Assembly (NCBI RefSeq): GCF_009728995.1
Contig: NZ_VTZW01000008.1
Location: forward strand, 434,001 to 498,000
DNA: 64,000 bases
Reading direction: 5' to 3'
Source of the DNA: Streptomonospora sp. PA3
GTDB taxonomy: Bacteria; Actinomycetota; Actinomycetes; Streptosporangiales; Streptosporangiaceae
The position numbers and the translations under genes were made by a program. The notes below the pieces were generated by a model. The model worked only from the letters and a program-made list of their open reading frames with translations, searched no databases and was not told the origin of the DNA. Shown piece by piece: positions 58,665 to 64,000 of this stretch (position 1 is its first letter; the number at the start of each line of letters is the position of its first letter).

Positions 58665-59102
58665 CAAGCCCTGTGTGCGTCCGCAGCACGCAGGGCCATC
58701 AAGGAACCCGCGGGCATTACGGCTGGGAGTCGCGGCCACGGGTGCGGTTCGCGTAGCGCGGCGCTTCGAGCAACCCGCCCCATTGCCGCAACCTTTGTGG
58801 CGCCCGGCCCGGAGTGGTTCGCGAAGGACTCCTCTCCCCGCCGCTCCCGATTCCCCCTTGCGGGGTACCTCCCGCTTTAGTAAGGTTCCTTTTCAACTAC
58901 ATAGGGTGACATTCGCGTGCATTTCAGTGATGTGCACGTCAGGCCCGCTCCGCGCCGGTCCGCGTCTTGGCGAGCGGATCGCTCCCCTATCGGAGCGGGC
59001 CGCCCCCTGCCCCCTGTCGACAAGGGCGCCGGCCGGCCCGTGTCACCCCGCTGCGGCCTCGCGGCCGCGCGCGGGCCTGCCGGTGCCCGGATCGGTTTGC
59101 CG
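58665..59102. other. Gap before GH16 gene: repeat element and promoter region
   Basis: 438 bp without a gene. The first part holds element copy C (58700-58835). After it, 58875-58920 is AT-richer (TTTAGTAAGGTTCCTTTTCA) and is the probable promoter of the GH16 gene. The last 180 bp are GC-rich leader without visible features. Confidence 0.55.
58700..58835 (-). repeat. MITE-like palindromic element, copy C (internally deleted)
   Basis: It shows AAGGAACCCGCGGG, then GGTGCGGTTCGCGTAGCGCG, CCCCATTGCCGCAACCT and a GAAGGACTCCT end, the same outer blocks and orientation as copy A at 26155-26424 but without the central loop. About 136 bp remain. It can still form a hairpin. Confidence 0.6.
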
Positions 59103-60047
59103 ATGAGTATCCGAACCCCCCGCCCGAACCGGCGCCGGCGCGGCCGCCTGCTGAGCGCGGCGGCCGTCGCCTGCGCCGCCGCCACGGCCGCGGCCGGGCT
59201 GTTCGCCCTGAACACCCCCGAGGGCGCCGGAACCGCCGCGGCCCGGCCCGCCGCGGCCCAGAACGCCGCCGCCGGGAACTCCGCCGCGGCCGCCAACGCG
59301 GCCACGCTGATCTGGCGCGACGAGTTCAACCGGCCCGCCGGCACCGCGCCGGACTCCGCGAAATGGAACGTCGAGGTCAACGGCGACGGCGGCGGCAACG
59401 GAGAGCTGCAGTACTACACCAACCGCCGCGACAACCTCGCCCACGACGGCAACGGCAACATGGTCATCACCGCCCGCAAGGGCAACCCCGGCGACTACCA
59501 GTGCCACTACGGCCGGTGCCAGTACACCTCGGGCCGGATGAACACCGCCGGCAAGTTCGAGCACGCCTACGGCCGGTTCGAGGCCCGCATCCAGATCCCC
59601 ACCGGCCAGGGGATCTGGCCCGCGTTCTGGATGCTGGGCAACGACATCGGCCAGGTCGGCTGGCCCGCCTGCGGCGAGATCGACATCATGGAGAACATCG
59701 GCAGCAAGCCCGCCGACGTGCACGGGTCGCTGCACGGCCCCGGATACTCCGGCGGCAACCCCATCACCGGCTCCTACTACCACCCGCAGGGCTGGGCGTT
59801 CGCCGACACCTTCCACACCTTCGCGGTCGAGTGGAGCCCGCAGAGCATCACCTGGTTCGTCGACGGCGTGGCCTACCAGACCTTCACCCCCGCCGACACG
59901 CGCGGCAACCCCTGGGTCTACGACCACCCGTTCTTCATGATCCTGAACGTGGCCGTGGGCGGCTCCTGGCCCGGGGCCCCCGACGCCGGCACGCAGTTCC
60001 CCCAGCGGATGAAGATCGACTACGTCCGCGTCTACGACCTGGGCTGA
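59103..60047 (+). CDS. Secreted GH16 endo-beta-glucanase (laminarinase type)
   Basis: A 314-residue exported enzyme. The signal region (about 13-35, RGRLLSAAAVACAAATAAAG) is followed by an Ala-rich segment and a GH16 domain (about 68-314): LIWRDEFNRPAGTAPDSAKW, GELQYYTNRRDN, YGRFEARIQIPTGQGIWPAF, catalytic GEIDIMENIG (nucleophile Glu192, acid/base Glu197), and DYVRVYDLG at the end. It should cut beta-1,3- or mixed 1,3/1,4-glucans. ATG 59103 is preferred; a frame reaching upstream lacks a signal. It has no carbohydrate-binding module. Confidence 0.93.
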   Translation: MSIRTPRPNRRRRGRLLSAAAVACAAATAAAGLFALNTPEGAGTAAARPAAAQNAAAGNSAAAANAATLIWRDEFNRPAGTAPDSAKWNVEVNGDGGGNGELQYYTNRRDNLAHDGNGNMVITARKGNPGDYQCHYGRCQYTSGRMNTAGKFEHAYGRFEARIQIPTGQGIWPAFWMLGNDIGQVGWPACGEIDIMENIGSKPADVHGSLHGPGYSGGNPITGSYYHPQGWAFADTFHTFAVEWSPQSITWFVDGVAYQTFTPADTRGNPWVYDHPFFMILNVAVGGSWPGAPDAGTQFPQRMKIDYVRVYDLG

Positions 60048-60119
60048 CCCCGGTCGCCGACGAGGGCCGGGGCGCGGCGCCGAGCGCACGCGCCCCGGCC
60101 CCGCCGCGTTTCCCGGGAT

Positions 60120-61349
60120 TCAGCCCTGGGCGGGCAGGACGCGGCCGGAGACCTCGCCGAACCCGATCACGGCGCCGCCCGGCCCCGGCGCGGTCGCCGT
60201 GATGGCGGCGGTGTCGCCGTCCTGCAGGAACGTGCGGGTGCTGCCGTCGGGCAGCTCCAGCGGCTCGGCGCCGTTCCACGACAGCTCGATGAGCGAGCCG
60301 CGCTCGTCGGCGCCGGGGCCGCTGACGGTCCCCGACGCGTACATGTCGCCGGTGCGCAGCGATGCGCCGTTGACGGTCAGGTGCGCCAACTGCTGGGCCG
60401 GCGTCCAGTACATGGTCCTGAAGGGCGGCCGCGAGACGATGTGGCCGTTGATCCGCACCTCCAGCCGCAGGTCCAGCCCCCACGGCTCGCCTTCGGCGTC
60501 GCGCAGGTACTCCAGCGGCTCGGGGTCGCGCTCGGGCGGCTGCACCCGCGCGGCCTCCAGGGCGTCCAGCGGCACCACCCACGGCGAGACCGACGTGGCG
60601 AAGGACTTGCTCAGAAACGGGCCCAGCGGCGCGTTCTCCCAGGCCTGGAGGTCGCGCGCGGACCAGTCGTTGACGAGGAAGACGCCGAAGACGCGCTCGG
60701 CGAAGTCGGCCACCGCCACCCGGCCGCCCGGCGGCTTCGGCGGCCCCACGACGAACCCGACCTCGGCCTCGATGTCCAGCCGCGCCGACGGCCCGAACTC
60801 CGGCTCCTGCGCCGACGGCGGGCGGCGCTGGCCCATGGGCCGCACGACCTCGGTGCCGGAGACGACCACGGTCCCCGACCGGCCGTGGTAGCCGATGGGC
60901 AGGTGCTTCCAGTTGGGGGTCAGCGGCGGCTGGCCGGGCCGCAGTATGCGTCCGACGTTGGCCGCGTGGTGCTCGGAGGAGTAGAAGTCGACGTAATCGC
61001 CCACTTCGAAGGGCAGGTGCAGGCGCACCCCCGACCGCTCGACCAGGTGCGGGCGCAGCACGTCCTCGTAGGCGGGGTCGCTCAGCCATGCCGTCAGCGT
61101 CGAGCGCACCCGCCGCCAGGTCTGCGGTCCCGCCGCCATCAGCGGGTTGAGCACGGCCGCGTCGGCCGCCTCGGCGAAGGGCGCGTCGAGTGCGTAGGCG
61201 GCCGCCGCCAGGTCCAGCACCCACGGGCCCACGGCGACGCCGACGCGCGGCGGGCGGCCGTCGGCGGTGCTGAAGACGCCGTAGGGCAGGGCGGCCGGGC
61301 CGAAGGGGTCGTCGGCGGAGATGTCCAGCCAGGTCTGGGGAACGCGCAC
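60120..61349 (-). CDS. fahA: Fumarylacetoacetase
   Basis: A 409-residue FAH enzyme that splits fumarylacetoacetate into fumarate and acetoacetate, the last step of homogentisate breakdown. Motifs: VRVPQTWLDISADDPFGPAA at the N-terminus, the family signature DFYSSEHHAANVGRILRPG, PIGYHGRSGTVVVSGTEVVR, DIEAEVGFVVG (metal Glu pair) and VNDWSARDLQAWENAPLGP. GTG 61349 is used. It is the last gene of the minus-strand homogentisate operon, 88 bp after the unknown gene. Confidence 0.95.
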   Translation of the reverse strand: MRVPQTWLDISADDPFGPAALPYGVFSTADGRPPRVGVAVGPWVLDLAAAAYALDAPFAEAADAAVLNPLMAAGPQTWRRVRSTLTAWLSDPAYEDVLRPHLVERSGVRLHLPFEVGDYVDFYSSEHHAANVGRILRPGQPPLTPNWKHLPIGYHGRSGTVVVSGTEVVRPMGQRRPPSAQEPEFGPSARLDIEAEVGFVVGPPKPPGGRVAVADFAERVFGVFLVNDWSARDLQAWENAPLGPFLSKSFATSVSPWVVPLDALEAARVQPPERDPEPLEYLRDAEGEPWGLDLRLEVRINGHIVSRPPFRTMYWTPAQQLAHLTVNGASLRTGDMYASGTVSGPGADERGSLIELSWNGAEPLELPDGSTRTFLQDGDTAAITATAPGPGGAVIGFGEVSGRVLPAQG

Positions 61350-61437
61350 GGTAGCAGGATCCTCTCGGTCGAGGGGCACGGGGAGGCGGGCGGCGCCGCG
61401 CCCGGCGGGGCGGCCGGCGCGGCGGGGGAACGGAGGG

Positions 61438-62382
61438 TCATTCGAGCACGGCGGGCGAGAGCAGGCCGAGCGCGGCGAGGTCGCCCAGCGGTTCCAGCAC
61501 ACTGCAGGTGCCGAAGGAGGCGAACAGCGCGCGGACGGCGCGGGCCGCCTGGCCCGGCAGCGCGGCCGCCCGGGCGGCGAGCCGGGCGCCGTCGCGGTCC
61601 GCCAGCACGGCGGCGGCCTCCCGCACGTCCGCGCCCTGCTGCACGGCGTGGACCGCCAGCAGCACGTTGAGGAACCCGTGGTGCTCGAACCCGGTCTCGG
61701 CGCCGGTGTGGCGGACGGCGTTGTGCAGTCCCGCGGTGCACTTGAACCCCCGCCCGCGCTCGGCGGCCGCGCACAGGGCCGCGGCCAGCTCCGCCTCGCC
61801 GGGGAAGGCGTCGGCGCGCATGCCTCCGGTGCGCAGCTTGGCCCGGTAGGCGGTGCCGGCGAGCGCGTCCAGGCTCCGGCGCGGGTCTGCGCCGCGCGGC
61901 AGTTCGACGAATCCGGCCGCGCGCTCGGGCAGGTGTTGCTCCAGCGCTGCGGCGGCGCGCGCCACGCCCGCGGCGGCCTGCGCGCCGTCGTCGGCGGTAC
62001 CGGCGGCGACCTCCACCGCGACGGGGTCGAGGCCGGGCAGGCGCGCCGCCTCCTCCAATGCCGGCCCCACACCGCCGGGGCCCGCGGGCACGGTCACCGA
62101 CACCTCCAGCCGCGCGGCGCCGGCCTCGCGCAGCGCCTCCCCCAGGTCCGCCAGGCGGGCGGCCGCCACGACGAACGGGCCGGTCAGCGGCGCCTGCGGG
62201 CCCGACCGATAGCGCAGGTGCGCGACGACGGCCTCGTCCATCGGCGCCTCGCCCGGCGGGAACAGGGCGGCGTCGTCCAGCAGGGCGGCAAACAGCGGGG
62301 GCACGGCCGCCCCTGCCGCAGCGGAGGGCGCGCCCGGGGCGGGGCGCGCACCCCCGGCTCCGGGCGGCGGGGAGGGCGTCAC
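61438..62382 (-). CDS. Unrecognised protein between hmgA and fahA (homogentisate operon)
   Basis: A 314-residue soluble protein of no family I can name. After a Pro/Ala/Gly-rich N-terminus it has LFAALLDDAALFPPGEAPMD, GPFVVAAARLADLGEAL, AARLEVSVTVP, GFVELPRGADPRRSLDALAG, AKLRTGGMRADAFPGEAELA, GRGFKCTAGLHNAVRHTG and FEHHGFLNVLLAVHAVQQGA. Alternating strands and helices suggest a TIM-barrel-like fold; Lys in AKLRTGG and FKCTAGLHH-type His are possible active-site residues. GTG 62382 overlaps the hmgA stop (GTGA). The position fits a pathway enzyme; a maleylacetoacetate isomerase is missing. Function remains unproven. Confidence 0.85.
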   Translation of the reverse strand: MTPSPPPGAGGARPAPGAPSAAAGAAVPPLFAALLDDAALFPPGEAPMDEAVVAHLRYRSGPQAPLTGPFVVAAARLADLGEALREAGAARLEVSVTVPAGPGGVGPALEEAARLPGLDPVAVEVAAGTADDGAQAAAGVARAAAALEQHLPERAAGFVELPRGADPRRSLDALAGTAYRAKLRTGGMRADAFPGEAELAAALCAAAERGRGFKCTAGLHNAVRHTGAETGFEHHGFLNVLLAVHAVQQGADVREAAAVLADRDGARLAARAAALPGQAARAVRALFASFGTCSVLEPLGDLAALGLLSPAVLE

Positions 62383-63581
62383 GGCTGCCCCCTGCCGCCG
62401 GCCCACGTCCAGGCGTAACCCGGGTCCTCGGCGGCCTGCCCGCCCTCGCCCAGCTCCAGGGGGCGGAATGTGTCGACCATGACCGCCAGCTCGTGGAACT
62501 CCTGCACGCCCACGCTGGCCTCGTAGGCGCCGGGCTGGGGGCCGTGGGAGTGCCCGCCCGGGTGCAGCGACACCGAGCCCGGCCCGATCCCCGAGCCCTT
62601 GCGCGCCTCGTAGTCGCCGCCGCAGTAGAACATGACCTCGTCGGAGTCGACGTTGGAGTGGTAGTAGGGCACCGGGATCGACAGCGGGTGGTAGTCGACC
62701 TTGCGGGGCACGAAGTTGCAGATCACGAAGTTGTGCCCCTCGAAGACCTGGTGCACCGGCGGCGGCTGGTGCACGCGCCCGGTTATCGGCTGGAAGTTCG
62801 CCACGTTGAAGGCGTACGGGTAGAGGCAGCCGTCCCAGCCCACCACGTCGAAGGGGTGGGCCGGATAGGTGTAGCGGGTGCCCGCCACGCCGCCGGGGCC
62901 GCTGCCGCGGTGCTTGATCAGCACGTCGACGCCGCTGCCCTCGGCCAGCAGCGGCCCCTGCGGCCCGCGCAGGTCGCGCTCGCAGTAGGGGGCGTGCTCC
63001 AGGAACTGGCCGAAGCGGGAGAGGTAGCGCTTGGGCGGGCTGATGTGGCTGTTGGCCTCGATCGCATAGGCGCGCAGCGGCTCGCCGCCCTCGGGCACCC
63101 ACCGGTGGGTGGTGGCGCGCGGCACGATCACGTAGTCGCCCTCGCCGACCTGGAGCGCCCCGAACACGGTCTCCACGGTTGCGCGGCCCGACTCCACGTA
63201 CACGCACTCGTCGCCGATGGCGTTGCGGTACAGCTCCGAGGGCTGCCCGGCGACCACGTAGCCGATGCGCACGTCGTCGTTGCCCAGGATCAGGCGGCGC
63301 CCGGTGACGGCGTCGGCGGACTTCCACTCCTCGCCGAAGAGGCTGTGCAGCTTCAGGTGGCGCGGGATGAGCGGTGCGTTGGGCGTGCGGGTCTGGTCGG
63401 GCACCTGCCAGGGGCGGGCGTCGGCGATCGCCGAAGGGATGTTGCGGTGGTAGAGCAGGGAGGAGTCCGAGGAGAACCCCTCCTCGCCCATCAGCTCCTC
63501 GTAGTAGAGGCCGCCCTCGGGTGTGCGGTGCTGGGTGTGCCGCGTGGGCGGGACCTCACCCACCTGTCGGTAGTACGCCAC
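62379..63581 (-). CDS. hmgA: Homogentisate 1,2-dioxygenase
   Basis: A 400-residue iron dioxygenase that opens homogentisate to maleylacetoacetate. Motifs: AYYRQVGEVPPTRHTQHRTP, GGLYYEELMGEEGFSSDSS and LLYHRNIPSAI at the N-terminus; GDYVIVPRATTHRW; iron region FVPRKVDYHPLSIPVPYYHS, NVDSDEVMFYCGGDYEARKG and LHPGGHSHGPQPG. GTG 63581 is chosen with AAAGGAGC upstream; it starts 26 bp before the end of the preceding gene. Its stop overlaps the next gene's start. Slightly shorter than animal enzymes, as usual in bacteria. Confidence 0.95.
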   Translation of the reverse strand: MAYYRQVGEVPPTRHTQHRTPEGGLYYEELMGEEGFSSDSSLLYHRNIPSAIADARPWQVPDQTRTPNAPLIPRHLKLHSLFGEEWKSADAVTGRRLILGNDDVRIGYVVAGQPSELYRNAIGDECVYVESGRATVETVFGALQVGEGDYVIVPRATTHRWVPEGGEPLRAYAIEANSHISPPKRYLSRFGQFLEHAPYCERDLRGPQGPLLAEGSGVDVLIKHRGSGPGGVAGTRYTYPAHPFDVVGWDGCLYPYAFNVANFQPITGRVHQPPPVHQVFEGHNFVICNFVPRKVDYHPLSIPVPYYHSNVDSDEVMFYCGGDYEARKGSGIGPGSVSLHPGGHSHGPQPGAYEASVGVQEFHELAVMVDTFRPLELGEGGQAAEDPGYAWTWAGGRGQP

Positions 63582-64000
63582 CGTCCTGCTCCTTTCCTGG
63601 TTGCGGGATGTACCCGGCGGCGGGTGCGGCGCCGCCCAGGCAGGTCTCGACGGCCGCGGCGACGGCCGCCGGGTCGTCCTCGCCGAGGACCGCGGCGATG
63701 TGGGCGTCTGGCCGCAGCAGCCACACCTCGCCCGGACGGGCGTCCAGCGCCGCGGCCAGCGCGCCGGCGGTGTCGGCCCGCTCCAGTACGAGCGCGGTGA
63801 CGGGGGCGCGGGTGGCGCGCTGCGCGGCGGCGCGGGCGTTCTCGGCACCGCGGGCGGTGGAGGCGATCAGCGTGACCCCCTCGCGCGCGAGGGCGCGCAG
63901 CCGGGTGGTCTCGGGCCGCCCTTCCACGCGGACGGGGACGTCGGGCACGAGCACGCCCGGGCAGGGCACCGGCGGCTCGCCGCGCGGCGGGCGGCCGGGG
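63556..64000 (-). CDS. FAD-dependent aromatic monooxygenase, C-terminal part (gene continues past the window)
   Basis: The visible 148 codons encode the end of a flavin hydroxylase: PGVLVPDVPVRVEGRPETTR, LRALAREGVTLIAS and EVWLLRPDAHIAAVLGEDDP, the thioredoxin-like C-terminal domain of MhpA/phenol-hydroxylase-type enzymes, whose WLxRPDxHIAA strand is characteristic. The N-terminal FAD domain lies beyond position 64000. The gene overlaps hmgA by 26 bp, so it is translationally linked and probably supplies homogentisate or a related ring-hydroxylated acid. Confidence 0.8.
   Translation of the reverse strand, partial: PGRPPRGEPPVPCPGVLVPDVPVRVEGRPETTRLRALAREGVTLIASTARGAENARAAAQRATRAPVTALVLERADTAGALAAALDARPGEVWLLRPDAHIAAVLGEDDPAAVAAAVETCLGGAAPAAGYIPQPGKEQDGGVLPTGG

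Overview
The window is about 64 kb of very GC-rich, densely coding DNA. GTG and TTG starts, GGAGG-type ribosome binding sites, mycothiol-linked chemistry (a maleylpyruvate isomerase of the DinB/MDMPI type), GAF-ANTAR regulators, a PucR regulator and a Streptomyces-like gas vesicle cluster all point to an actinobacterium. My inference is a filamentous one of the Nocardiopsaceae/Streptosporangiales kind. No rRNA, tRNA, CRISPR array, prophage or complete insertion sequence was found. The region looks like ordinary chromosome rich in catabolic and environmental-response genes.

Layout. 1-2.1 kb: TetR repressor (cut by the window edge) divergent from a drug-type MFS pump, with twin operators. 2.2-7.0 kb: IclR regulator divergent from a complete 3-hydroxybenzoate/gentisate operon (gentisate dioxygenase, fumarylpyruvate hydrolase, mycothiol-dependent maleylpyruvate isomerase, 3-hydroxybenzoate 6-hydroxylase). 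7.2-13.6 kb: GyrI-like protein, secreted GH30 glucuronoxylanase, SMP-30 lactonase, TetR/membrane protein pair, and a quinone-stress-like ring-cleavage dioxygenase plus esterase. 13.9-19 kb: GAF-ANTAR regulator, membrane-anchored serine hydrolase, and a two-component system whose kinase carries an extra C-terminal exported domain. 19.0-20.7 kb: secreted CE15-CBM2 glucuronoyl esterase. 21.2-25.2 kb: gas vesicle cluster gvpO-A-F-G-J-L-S-K. 25.2-27.1 kb: a repeat-rich stretch with no convincing gene. 27.1-36.7 kb: gamma-glutamyltransferase, deacetylase, SDR, two M20 amidohydrolases, PucR regulator and a sodium:solute symporter with its small subunit. 37-44.5 kb: small membrane proteins, TetR/SDR pair, two GAF-ANTAR regulators, MaoC and PPOX proteins, formaldehyde dehydrogenase. 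44.9-49.5 kb: NPP1-family secreted protein, MFS transporter, hypothetical proteins, and the orphan C-terminal piece of a second maleylpyruvate isomerase-like gene. 49.7-57.8 kb: ROK regulator, sugar ABC importer (binding protein, double ATPase, two permeases) and a Gfo/Idh/MocA dehydrogenase. 58-60 kb: TetR and a secreted GH16 glucanase. 60.1-64 kb: homogentisate operon (flavin monooxygenase cut by the window edge, hmgA, an unrecognised conserved-looking gene, fahA).

How it fits together. Two aromatic ring-cleavage routes (gentisate and homogentisate) sit at opposite ends. Three secreted polysaccharide-active enzymes (GH30_8-type glucuronoxylanase, CE15 glucuronoyl esterase, GH16 glucanase) and an NPP1-type protein suggest growth on plant debris. 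The first two share an AGCGCT-centred palindrome upstream and may form one regulon. The signals least explained by known families are (i) a MITE-like palindromic repeat of about 270 bp present at three places, (ii) oppositely oriented arrays of a roughly 72-bp GC-rich repeat around 25.2-26.8 kb, (iii) the uncharacterised gene between hmgA and fahA, where a maleylacetoacetate isomerase would be expected, and (iv) the C-terminal exported domain of the sensor kinase.
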